DNA from: Cristatella mucedo
Lineage: Eukaryota; Bryozoa; Phylactolaemata; Cristatellidae
Assembly: GCA_009760855.2 (NCBI GenBank)
Contig: WPIO01000031.1
Location: forward strand, 2,733,001 to 2,793,000
Length of the DNA: 60,000 bases
Direction: 5' to 3'
Made by a program: the position numbers and the translations under genes. Position 1 is the stretch's first letter. Every line of letters starts with the position of its first letter. The notes beneath the pieces were generated by a model. The model made no database searches and was not told the DNA's origin. It was given only the letters and a program-made list of their open reading frames with translations. Of the stretch, positions 21,950 through 43,282 are shown piece by piece.

Positions 21950-23440
21950 ATGCAATAATGTGCCTGCCTCTCGGTGTGTTAACAAGGAAAATAAGTGGCA
22001 GTGCCGTGTTGCCTTTACGCCGGCCCCCTTGCAGCTTGGCAGCTGCGAGACTCGTACGAAACTTACCCTCGGACACCATTTGCTGCATCAGCACGCCGAG
22101 CAAGTCAGTCAGGGCAGCGCAGCTCAACGCTCCGACTGGGCGGCCGTGTTCCTTCAGTGCTCCGGTTGAGCATGCAGTTGTGATGTTGTCGCAAGCTTCC
22201 CCAGAAGCCAATGCATCCGTACTCACTACTCCTACTGTGTCCGACTGGCGTTCACTCTCGCATATGTAATGTAATGTATCTCCGTCTGAAACTCCACAAA
22301 GTCATAAAGACCGTGTGGGTGTTACGCAGGAGAGTTTTGTATAGCACACTCACAGCCTAAGCGGCTTTCGGTACGCATTCGGTACCCAACAGACTTCGTC
22401 TCACGCAACAAAGAGAAAGTGGGAAGCATAGCAGAGTCAGGAGAGCAGTTGAGGTAGTCAGTAGCATAGAAGTAGCAGCTCAGGACCGCTGAAAAGGATG
22501 TGCCATAGTCGGCAGTTGGAGAGTAGTTGTCATTGCGTAAGAATTGTGGAAGCGAGTTCCACAGTCTAGGACCTGCAGAGCTTAAGCTTCTGTAGCCAAC
22601 GGTCATTAAGTGGAGGAATGGGACAGCTAATTTATTGTCCACACAGGACCTGAGGGCGCGAACAGGCTGAAACTGATGCAGCAGTTCAGCTGCCTGTGTT
22701 CGAAGGGAGCTGACTTTGAAATATGACTAGGTCTTCAAATTGGCTCTGCCAGCATGCCTCACGCGGCTCTTGTACACCATCTGGGTGCTCAACAAATGAC
22801 GTTTCGCTGGGTGACCAACATCCGCTCTAGATTTAAATCTTCCTACTGTCAGCTACTTAGCACTGCACAATTTTTCGCTAGCTTAGATAATGATACTGCT
22901 GCCAAGTTGGTCCATGCAATCGCGACATTTCGTCTCGACGTTTGTAACTCGCTTGTCACAGGCCTTCTTCACCGTACTTTCAAATGTTTACTATTAGAAA
23001 ATTCTGTAGGTATGCTTTTCAGTCATGAACCAAGCTACTACCACATTATGCTGGAATTCTTCGACCTTTACTGGCTCTACATCTAAGTGAACATCGACTT
23101 CAAAGCTAACAATAACTCTTAACTCCATCGATCGCCTTTTTCGGGCATACCTAACCCAAATACGTCATAGTTTCCTAATCAGAATTGACATCAGGCCACC
23201 AACTCTTCCAAGTCAAGTGGCTGAGAAACACCTGTCACCCATCTCAAATCTGAAGAACATCAACTTTAGTTCGCATGCTCCCATGAGCCTGGAAATTACT
23301 TCCGAGAGACTTGTAACATGCGCTGACTTGAGGACTCCTGCAGGTGCTAACCTGCCCTTTTTCATCACAGCGTTTGCACTGGCAGTTGCAATTGTCCTTT
23401 GTGCACATAAGTGTTGGATATTATAACCAACTAATAGACT
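21950..23440 (+). mobile_element. L2-d retrotransposon copy, interrupted
   Basis: Degenerate RT translation from 22740 on: SRFKSSYCQLLSTAQFFASL then AAKLVHAIATFRLDVCNSL, equivalent to TVKSAYFQLHNIAKIRACL and SKLVHAFVTSRLDFCSSL of L2-a. Colinear with 51690-52960 in block C. An L2-b copy (22263-22725) is inserted within it. Confidence 0.72.
22263..22725 (-). mobile_element. L2-b 5'-truncated insertion, nested (block B only)
   Basis: The 3' end is the ACATT-type tail at 22265-22280, then the complement of CTTTATGACTTTGTGGAGTTTCAGACGGAG. The minus-strand frame 22322-22642 reads [28 protein letters not shown] and GYRMRTESRLGCECA. Block C has continuous L2-d sequence at the matching site (about 51900), so this insertion is specific to B. 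Confidence 0.88.
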
Positions 23441-24160
23441 TCTTTCTTACTCCCCATGTGAAAAGGGGCCAGAAATAAATTTAGCTTTCTAAGGATGCCA
23501 CAAAATGTTTGCGTTATTATTATTTACGTTGGCTGAAAGGCAGAAGTGTGGTAGTCGGAGGGCATTTTAGCTGTTAGTGTGCAAATGCATCTTCATGGAT
23601 CTCTATACAGCTATCTTATGGGACGTAGCGGTCGCTCTTAATTATAATTGGCAAAACAGCTAACCACAGTAGTGCAACAGAAAAAAGTGAACATTTCTGC
23701 TAGCTGAAAAGCTTTGCGTTTTGTCTGGCAATCAATTGCACGTCCTTACACGCTTGCTTTGCGTCGGCTGAGCCAAGGGGGGATAAGCTGGAAATGAGCC
23801 AGTACAGAAACTTGCATTCCTACGGTTGCGGTCGGCGACATTGCTTGTAATAAAGCCAAGCTAAGACCAGTTCCCTCAACCTCCGGCTGCAGCTGCTTGG
23901 CTTTTCCAACTTATGTTTTTGAGTTAGAAACTCTTGCGATTGGGCCAACGATATCCAACCACTGGGATTTAAGAACACGCATCTAGTTAAATGACAGGCT
24001 GTGTACGCCTTGTTAGGAGCAGAGATGGGTGACAGCTTGAAATCCGGGTTCTGGCTTTGAGTTAAAGATAGATACATTTTACATCCTGTTATACGTCTGC
24101 CAAGTTTGAGCTTCAGAGCTGTTTTGATGGATGCATGTGGGGAAGGTCCAGCCAAACGTG
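23440..24160. repeat. Block B segment homologous to 52950-53470
   Basis: Colinear beyond the L2-d end: CGTTATTATTATTTAC, GGCTGAAAGGCAGAAG, GCTATCTTATGGGA and CACTGGGATTTAAGA, showing a genuine duplicated flank and not only a shared repeat family. Antisense frame 23820-24155 is not conserved. Confidence 0.68.
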
Positions 24161-25030
24161 TCTACGCTAGTTTTAAGTATTAGAAAATTCTACATCGCTT
24201 CTCGCTAAATTAACTTGCGACGTACTGATTATAACAAGGACAACCTCTACATGTATTTTTCAAGCAGCAAAATGCCTTAGGTTTACAAAGAATACTTTGA
24301 TAGAATTATAGTAGTTAATATTCATACTTTCCAAGCAACTTGAGTAAGAATGCACTGTTTGAAATGGTGTGATAGCGGTACAAAACTGTTACAACTTAGA
24401 CGAATTTTAATTTAAACTAATTTTGTGTTTATTGTCTTGATGATTAGTCAAATTTCGTGATCGTAGCCAAGCATGTTTATCGCAGATACTTTTAGTAGTA
24501 CAGTGGAAATTGATCCAAATTCATTCATCTTCCGAGTCTCCTTAAAGCTATTTGGCTACCATAACATCGTGCATCTTTTCTAAACTTTAGAAAGCTGACA
24601 GTGTTCTATATAAATAAGCATTTGCAAAATACCCCTGCGATCTTTTCCCCAAAAAGACTAAGTGAGGCTCCTTTCAAATTAAAGGAGATATTTGCTTTGC
24701 TCTCCACTATATTTAGAAAACGGGTTCATTAGAGGTACGTGCGTGGGAAACGGGTCAACCCAGAAAAACATAGTCAAGGAGGTTTCTTTAAACTGGACTC
24801 TGTGCCGTGAATAAAAATTTCTGGTATAACTCTCATGCATGATCAAAGCAGGGGCTTTTCGTAATTAGTATTGGATTGGCACGAACTTAGATATAAATCA
24901 CGTCGCTGCCACAGTCATGGTGAACTGGATAAGTTCACACAGTATGCTGCAGAATACACATTCCAATGTCATTCCCATTTTCAACATCAGTATCCTATAG
25001 TCAATCGCGCTAGAATAATGCTGTCTGATT
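24160..25030. other. No feature recognised
   Basis: AT-rich; no gene, repeat or structured element recognised. Confidence 0.4.
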
Positions 25031-25034
25031 GTAG

Positions 25035-25165
25035 CTCCATCTGTACAGATGACACGGTCTTGGGTTCGAGTCGCAAAGCTAGTATTAAATACTTGTCCCC
25101 TGTAAGCAGGTGAAAACGGCTAAGGTTCTTCTGCTGCTACAGCTGTTATGCCTTTGAATCAATCA
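25035..25165 (+). mobile_element. tRNA-derived SINE
   Basis: B-box-like GGGTTCGAGTCGC, then the SINE body with GGCTAAGGTTCTTCTGCTGCTA, equivalent to GGCTCTTCTGTTGCTA in the 4577-4752 copy. The A-box side is weak. Confidence 0.6.
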
Positions 25166-25309
25166 CCCACTAATCTACGTTATTTTCTCAGAGTTTGGAT
25201 TGACCAAGGGCTCATGGCAACGTCATGTCAATAACAAGTATCAAACCGTTCACAAATGGCAGTGGATGCAAGACGGTGGCGCTGCAACGGTTGACTTCAA
25301 GGTTTTGCG

Positions 25310-25526
25310 CTTATGCTTGCTGACTCTGTGCATGCTACCACTAACCACATTGGCATGCTGACCCTGTGCATGTCACCCTTAACCATGTTATTCATTTTTG
25401 TTTGTTTATCAAGCATGATTTTAATCACCATTCAATTGCATTTCCCTTTGCAGCAAATGTAAAACGTCTAGAGAGAGATTAAGTTCTCTGAGGGCGCTTT
25501 ATCAAGTGAATTATTATTATTATTAA
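25310..25526 (+). mobile_element. L2-a 3' end with (ATT)n tail
   Basis: Standard L2-a 3' UTR from TGCTGACTCTGTGCATGCTACC to TTCTCTGAGGGCGCTTTATC, then ATT repeats at 25510-25525. Confidence 0.85.
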
Positions 25527-25529
25527 CGG

Positions 25530-27890
25530 ATCTTCGGGCGCGAGAAGACATCCATGTCATCGCCGGGAGCCCCACAGCACGATTATGAGCTTATGCAGCT
25601 CATTTATTTGTCGCATATCATCAAATAAGATTGATAATGTCACGTCTTCTAAACCAACTACTTGGTGCAACTCAGGCTGTTGCCACTGCAGCTCTGCTTT
25701 GCCATTAGAAATAATTTAAGATTTCTGGTTTCTCGCTCAGGCCAAGCGTACTGGCTTAATCGGTAGATAAGAAATGGATTCGCGCGGTATAGGAAGGGAG
25801 AGAAGCAAAAGATGAGACGCAGGTGCCACTGCTTGAGCCCGCACGGTGATGACGTGGATGTAGCATTCCCAGATGGCGAGCGAGTAGTCTAATAAAGCAA
25901 GCATGTCGTTTCCAGCTGTCTAGGAAGCATAAGGGACCGCCTACGGCCACCAGCTTTAACAGAAGTGCGTCGTCTAGAGCAGACTTTTTTAATTCAGTTG
26001 GAGACTAGATGAGATAGTCGTTGCAGTTCATCTCCACCCTAAAGCAATGGCGACGTTAAGAATGCCCGCCGGTTGGTGTAAGCTATGTGGTTAAAGGTAG
26101 ATACAGTTCACATTGCAGCAAATAATAAGAGCTTGAAATGATTAATATTTTGTCTGCTCAATCACGCACTGTTCGATGATCCACTTTGACTAGCGGTTTT
26201 GGCATATAAAAAAGTCGCCAGATTTGTTGGTTGTGCACATGAGCTGCTGCGATGCGTTCACCAGTTTCTTTAAATAGCTGCCGAATAATGGTAGACTTTA
26301 TAATCGCAGCCAATTTGTTTTTGATAAATACGATGCACGATCTTAGTAAAAAAAAAACTGACAGGAAACGTTCTTCTCGCCAGCGAGAGCGTGCTGTAGA
26401 GATGGGGAAGAAGCGGATGTATGACGAATTCGAGCAGCTGAAGCCGTTTTTCAGTCGCACGAGCAATAGCATGTTGGGGAGACTGGGGGGAAAAGCTGAA
26501 GCAAATACGAATTCATGAGTCACTTTTATTTCTGTCGCACTTGACGGCTGAAACCTAGTTGTATAATATTTCCTATATCCTCAAACTCAACGGAATCTGC
26601 ACCAGTAACAGATTATTCACAAGAGCTAATCTGCACCATCCTTAATCTAAAATTAAGGCAACAATTAAAAGTAGCTTATCCCACACTGTGCTGGGTAGCT
26701 TTAAGTCATGTGTGCAGGATACACTGGCGGTCTTGATGGCCGAAGGGCTCAAAGCAGAGCGTTAGCTGTCCAGCAGGGGCTCGTAATTGCTTTGAATTAG
26801 CACCGGATGTGCTATCTGGGGAGAACGCCCGAAAATCATTCAGTAGCATTCACTATCGGGGAGGCACGAGAGCTCGAGCTCAAGCCCACGGTCTATTCAC
26901 GTTTGCTAGCATGTATCGCGCTTGGGTGGCCGTCGAACGACTGTCAGACGTTAGCACTGGGACGAGAATGCGTCGCTTCCATTGTCCCATCGAGCCTGCT
27001 CCATGATAGCTGGAAAATTATCACGGTTCTCATGCAAGTGCTCGAAAGTAGATTGCTCAGGAAGGCAGATGTTGCGTCAGCGAGAGCCCGTCACCTGCCA
27101 TGGACAGCAGGCTATACAAATTACTTAAAGCTGTGGTGGCCCTCTTACGATAGGCAAGTTTGCTACGATGAGTCACTCGCTGGAAGTACAAGCTTCATAT
27201 TCGGCCATTGTTGGCATTCCACGATGGTTACTAGATTTTCAGATCGAAAGCTCTGAGTCGTGGCAGCCTGATGCTCTTTTATTTTGACCGGGATCAAAGA
27301 ATGAAGTTGAGTCTCCAAGTGTGGTTTTAAATCCTTGATTAGAGGCTGAAAGGATTTTGATGGTCATGGCTGCCAATTTTTGTGATGAAAATAGCACTAG
27401 TTAAAAAGCTGATTGTATATAAGACGTATAATTGTTAGCATTTTGTATGTAGGACATGTAATAGTTTACACTTCTTTTTTTAAATTATTTTTTTAGTTGA
27501 TGGAAGCATGAGTAACAAACATTAATTCTTGAGCAGTGTAGCGGCTGTGTGCTAAATTAGTTTGATCGTAACTGATTCATTATTTACGATCGTCGAATAA
27601 AGGCTACAACGGCTATGCAATAATCCACGGCCTGATTTGCATAATTGCCATAGCCAAGCAATAGGCAACGAACGTGTTGGTGGCTGGGCTGCTCTTAACT
27701 TGAGCTGCGCTTCAGCATTTGAGTCGCACGAGAGCTGCTAGCTGTTTTGGCCCTACGACCACGTTCTGAATGCATTTAACCTTTCGTAGCTGTTAAATAA
27801 ACTTATCTACGCACGGGATGCGGACTTGGTCGGTTAAAGCACGCGCCCTCCTCGTTACTGCGGCATCACGCATCGCATAAGCATAACGTC
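25530..27890. other. Mostly unassigned; one 149-codon open frame
   Basis: The plus frame 26807-27256 encodes 149 residues (starts MCYLGRTPENHS) with no recognised domain or transmembrane segment; it could be a chance frame. 26158-26523 (minus) and 26252-26518 (plus) overlap antisense to each other, which argues against both. No L2 or SINE signature was seen. Confidence 0.3.
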
Positions 27891-27905
27891 GCGTTGGTAC
27901 GGAAG

Positions 27906-27918
27906 CGGAGGCGGCGGA

Positions 27919-27959
<41 letters not shown>

Positions 27960-27974
27960 AGGCGGCGGCGGCGA
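27906..27974. repeat. (GGC)n trinucleotide repeat
   Basis: About 23 GGC/GGA units, the only long GC-pure tract in the window. It reads as poly-Arg on the plus strand in frame 27894-28082, with no other protein signal. GGC tracts often lie in 5' UTRs or near CpG-rich promoters, but no gene start is seen here. Confidence 0.9.
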
Positions 27975-27979
27975 CAATT

Positions 27980-28915
27980 CAGTAGCTGCAACTCGAGCAT
28001 TCAGAGCGTCGGCCGTATTCGTTGGCCGACGACCCAGTACTTAAACCGTTACGAGCTCTCAGTTTCCTTTGTCTTTTTCTGAGCGTTGAAGCAGCTGCAC
28101 GGCACTTGTAGCGCCACTGAACGACGATGCCTGAGCGACGCCTAATATTCTTAGGTACAAGCTGGGAGCCGGGCCTTTCGCAATCTCCGCTTGGACTACA
28201 TATTGCCACTTCAGGGTGGAATGATACTTTGGGTCAGCCGACGAGCGTGTAGGCGGAAGAACGTAAGATCCTATCCGTAAACTGGTACCGCGAAATGAGG
28301 TAGTGAGCCCGTCTAAGGCTGGAAAATAAAAGATGTTAAGCTGACGTCCTTTTTTTTAATTCTTTTTTAAGTTTTAAAATAGATGAACAATATTGTTCAT
28401 GAATCTGTGCTGAGAAACATTCGCCTATCGGGTGACTATTAAATGTGTTTCTTCAAAAGCTTGCTGTGAAAATGCTGAGCCGCTAGAATTTAGCTAGCCA
28501 TAAGACGTACTACAAAACTATGTACCAACTCGCAGTTGCAGCCTTGAATTAAAAATTAATAAATGCCTTATGTTTACACAAAATTAAAATTGCGATGCAG
28601 AATAAAATAATGGCAGACGTTACCTCTGTTGCCATAGATCTATTCTTGCCTCTTTTATCCGTGACATGCGATAGTAAGCTACTAACTGTGGTGCTGCAAG
28701 TGACAGAAACTTTAGAAGCAGGCCAAACGATTACCTACGCCAATCATCCGAAGTTTTTCTAAGGAGTCCCAGCATTGTGACTGACGGAAAAAGCCACGAT
28801 GAGTGCCGAGTATTATTCAACAGGCACACATAGCCCAGCACTTCGCTCAGAGAAAGAAAATGACGCGACAAAAGTGACTTCAGTTTGTTCTCTATTTAGC
28901 CCAATACTCCCACGT
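27980..28915. other. 3' flank of receptor gene C
   Basis: Downstream of the receptor stop codon (transcription runs toward lower coordinates), so it should contain its 3' UTR. No clear AATAAA on the minus strand was identified close to the stop. No other gene recognised. Confidence 0.4.
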
Positions 28916-39764
<10,849 letters not shown>

Positions 39765-39830
39765 CCTTTAGTCTTCAAACTTCTTGGCTTATAATGAAAA
39801 TATGTACAACCTAAATATTTAAAATGTAAA
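39765..39830 (-). promoter_or_regulatory. Conserved segment upstream of receptor start codons
   Basis: Read on the minus strand it contains TTATAAGCCAAGAAG about 20-35 bases before the ATG. The same block sits before the ATG of copy A (495-540), and a weaker version before pseudogene B (18984-19025). It could be a TATA-like promoter with a very short leader, or conserved 5' UTR. No transcript data distinguish these. Confidence 0.3.
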
Positions 39831-40945
39831 CAGTCACCAGACTACCGCTTTGAAAGATCCATGTTGGTGCAATTTGATAGTCCGATACGGTTTACTGTTT
39901 CGAAGTGTTTGCAACTTCGAGGTAGTGTGCATTCAAAAGAGCAGAATATCAAGAAAAATAAAAAACTTTGGCAACGGTTTCTCAAACATTCCTATAATTA
40001 TATTTTCTTGATTTCATCTAAAGATTTGTTCATCCATGACAAATAAGACATTTTAGTGTCAAAAGGATCCACATGGGCGTGCTTAGTGTGAAACTGCAAG
40101 ACCAGACAATAGAAAAAGAGATTTAAAAAAATAGCTGAGCAACTACGTGGTTTGTGTTACTATACTACTTGCCAAGACAGCATCTGCGACGATTTTGCTC
40201 ACGAGCTCTCAAGCTGACTGCTAATCAACTTCCAAGCAACGCCATTGTTATCCGAGAGGTGAGCAAAACTAACTTGAATGAAGGGATTGTCGCTCGGAAT
40301 TTGAGTGCTATATTAGCAGCTGAAGAATCTGTTTCCCAAAAAGAATTCCACGAATTTAAAAGAGAAAGAGAGAGAGAGAACAGCTGCTGCTTGTCCTTAT
40401 GTAAAGCTCATTGCAAACTGCAGCTCACCTCCTCATTGACTCAAGCTTTCTGCATTAAACATGTTAACTGACAATGTGGCGAAACCGCTAGCGAGATAGC
40501 CTTTGCTTGAAACCGATAAAACATTATTGAAAAGCTTCTAAATCATGATTCTTAGCATTAGATTTGTTAGGGGAAAGAATTGACATAGTATTTCATTTGA
40601 CTTGAGCATCTGAGAAATTGTCCATTGAATTCAAAAAGCTAATATTATAAATCTATATTATTGAATGAAACGTAAGCCAAATTACTAACGCCTAGACTAA
40701 TGCTATTTAACTATTTAACTCAAAAAAGCCACAATTTATCGGTGGCTGCTATGCGGTCGCGAGATTTGTTAACCCACCAAATCCCTAGCAGCTTTTGGTC
40801 ATCCTACGGTAGCCAACCCACTCCATTTATCGGAATAACGAGAAAGTGAGAAGTCTAGTTGTGTCACAAAACACCTTAAAAAGGTACAATCTGATCAAAT
40901 CTGAGAGCTTTACTCCATTGCGAAAATTAGACTGGAAACTGTAAA
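39831..40945. other. Block C 5' flank of gene C, homologous to 540-1680
   Basis: No gene recognised. The 105-codon frame 40154-40471 is not kept in block A. Confidence 0.55.
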
Positions 40946-40949
40946 GGAA

Positions 40950-41945
40950 AATTAGCTGCTTCATGCATTTCTCAATTGCCAGTTAGACTTATGTAACTTT
41001 CTATTAGCTGGTATTCTTGCCTAAGCAGTACGACAAAGAAACTTGTAGTAAAACTCAACAGCGAGGCTTTTCTGTCGTGAATGTTGCACATGCAATGCTA
41101 CACCATTTCCCACCGACCTGCAACATGTTGTCAATCAATAGGCTCATCAACTTGAAGGCCTATTCTCGCACTTTTCTGTTCCTTAAGTCTCTAGCTTTGG
41201 TTCAAAAATCGCTCACACACTTTAGTTAAGCATCCCGTCATAATGCCAGCAGCATGTTTCACCAGCCTCGAATGCTGAGGAGACCACGCAAATAGTTCGT
41301 GTTCTCCTCTAGAACTGTCTGCTGACTCACTTCATGACGTCTCCAAAGTCGGGGAATTTAACGATAGTTTGAAATCTTAATTTTACTCGGCGTAACAATT
41401 GCCGTTTTTGTGCTTATGGCTGCTGAAACTGCTCGTGTTGTTGCTAGTCAACGATATGAATTCTCCTTTAATGTACATGTAAAGTAGACAGGCAAAGATT
41501 TTCTTCTCTCAGCTATCTTTATAAATATATTACGCTTGCTTATACCCTTGATATTTTCAATCGTGTAGAGGCCGGCAGCAAATTAGCTGTGTCTATTATC
41601 CGCTTAAAGATAACTGATGACAGACGCTTTTGCTCTGGGGATCCAAGTCTATGGAAATGAATTCTAAAACCCTTATACAACGACATCTACTTTACTTCTG
41701 CTGAATTCGGAACAAAATCTTCAGCCGCCCCGAGCTGCTACTTTCATGCCATGAACTACCTCGATTGCCATCCTGACTCAACTAAGCTTTTCACTTACTC
41801 ATTGTTTCGTGAGATGAAATCTGTTAGCTACCCAGTAAGTACCAAAGGTCGCACAGCCTTTTAAAGAGCTATACAGAGCTTATCATGCGCATTATCTATC
41901 CACTTAGTCCTCGTGGCTTTGGGGAGTTGCACCCGGCATGCATTA
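40950..41945 (+). mobile_element. Ancient L2-a then L2-b relics (block C copy)
   Basis: 40950-41540 shows LDLCNFLLAGILA-like sequence (compare [13 protein letters not shown] in L2); 41570-41945 matches the L2-b 3' end, with CCCGAGCTGCTACTTTCATGCC and CGTGGCTTTGGGGAGTTG. Both have orthologues at 1680-2690 and are heavily mutated. Confidence 0.6.
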
Positions 41946-42547
41946 CGTAGTAGTAATATCTGCGAAAGAGCAAACGCTTCTGCTTTTAGTCACTGGATTA
42001 TTTTTTTTAGTGGATCCTTGGTCGCTACTGCTGCTCTTCTTTTCAGCTTCCTTTTAGGGGTTTGGGCTCAAGTGCTAATTGACACACAAGTAACACTTGA
42101 GCATATAAAACCAGAGAGTGCCAGACACAAGAAGGCTCATCCAGAGGGGGAGCAATCACTTAGTGCACGTGCTGCAGTATGACTGCTGCAAACGTTATTT
42201 CGCGGAATGCAACTGGTCAGATCTCAGTGCGGATCATGGTTAGCAGAACGTGGCGATTAAGTTTGGGACTAGTGGCATGCTATTTTAAGCTCTAAAATAA
42301 GATCAGACCATCATATGTCACATCGACAGATAGTGATGGGCTCTACAGAGTCAGGTGCTTTTCCTTCAGTACTCTACCCCAGAACAGCTTACTCTGGTAA
42401 GCTGGCTTACAAGAGCCGGCTAGAAGTTGTAATTAGAGCGACGTGAAGACTCGACGGAATAAGGAGCTTGGAAAACATGAGCAAATACAAAGACTTATAG
42501 CTGTACATTGTCACTTAGCAAAAGGTTGAGGTAAGTGTATAAATCCG
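41946..42547. other. Block C intergenic sequence homologous to 2700-3290
   Basis: Colinear direct match to block A; no gene recognised. Confidence 0.55.
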
Positions 42548-42765
42548 AAAGTCAAGAAAGAAAAGAAAAAGAAATACAAGCTGATTTAACAGCCCATTTT
42601 TGTATAGCGACAGAAGAGCCTTAACGGCTATCACCACCGCTGGCAGCGGCGATAAAGAATCGTCCACCATAGGATTCGAACCCACGACATCGGCGCCGAA
42701 GTCATAAAAAGCAACCGCCTTACCTAGTAAGCGATTGCGGCTCACCAAGGCCGCTCGAGGGCTTA
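42548..42765 (-). mobile_element. tRNA-derived SINE, well preserved (block C only)
   Basis: On the minus strand: tRNA-like head with GCTTACTAGGTAAGGCGGTTG and a perfect B box GGTTCGAATCC, body ...CTTCTGTCGCTATAC, and a T-rich end (TTTCTTTTTCTTTTCTTTC). Block A has an uninterrupted site at about 3295, so it inserted after the duplication. Confidence 0.85.
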
Positions 42766-43282
42766 CGTTAGCCGATGCATGCCCTACGGCATGGCTGTTA
42801 TTCCAGAGACGGGATTAAGAACTGCACATAAAGCAAAGAGTGTGCTGCAGGATCGTAAGCAATAGATAAATCGTGAACAAGAAGACTTAATTAAACGCTT
42901 GAGTACTGAGTGCTCGATCTGCTCGTTTCCCTAAAAAAGCTGCGAGGGTCCAAGCCAAGGTCTTTAGTCAAGTCGCATGGTCTTTCAAGACCAAGGGCTG
43001 CTTAATTTTCTTACTACTAGGCCATTTCTGAAGGACGAACGACGAACGAACGCCAGACGCCAGCCGATCAGGACGCCAGACGAACAAGCAAACAGTGATA
43101 AGAGAAAGGCCAGCCAGGTTTAGGGAGAGACATGTATCGCTCCTTTCCGGTCAGGCGATTCTGTTTTAAAATGCAAGCGCTCGACGATAGGTCTAAAAAT
43201 GAATACGGGCCACAGCTCAAGCTACAGCAGGCAGAATGAAGGAAACGAAACCACAGTAATTCAATTAGATGGGATCGAACAA
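42766..43282. other. Block C intergenic sequence homologous to 3305-3865
   Basis: Colinear with block A; includes CGAACGACGAACGAACGCCAG repeats near 43027. No gene recognised. Confidence 0.55.

Noticed and set aside
21120-22269. Several overlapping 100-150-codon frames on both strands
   Set aside because: GC-rich sequence lengthens chance frames; 21747-22169 and 21783-22226 are antisense to each other, part lies in a putative LTR and an L2-d relic, and no domain is visible.
26158-26523. 121-codon minus frame and overlapping 88-codon plus frame as genes
   Set aside because: They are antisense to each other over most of their length, with no domain and no support for either.
27894-28082. Poly-arginine open frame
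   Set aside because: Created by the GGC repeat; no other protein signal and no conserved start context.
42548-42765. Functional tRNA gene
   Set aside because: A and B boxes are present, but the sequence continues into a shared SINE body and the tRNA cloverleaf is degraded. The same holds for 4577-4752, 47285-47475 and 53825-53985.
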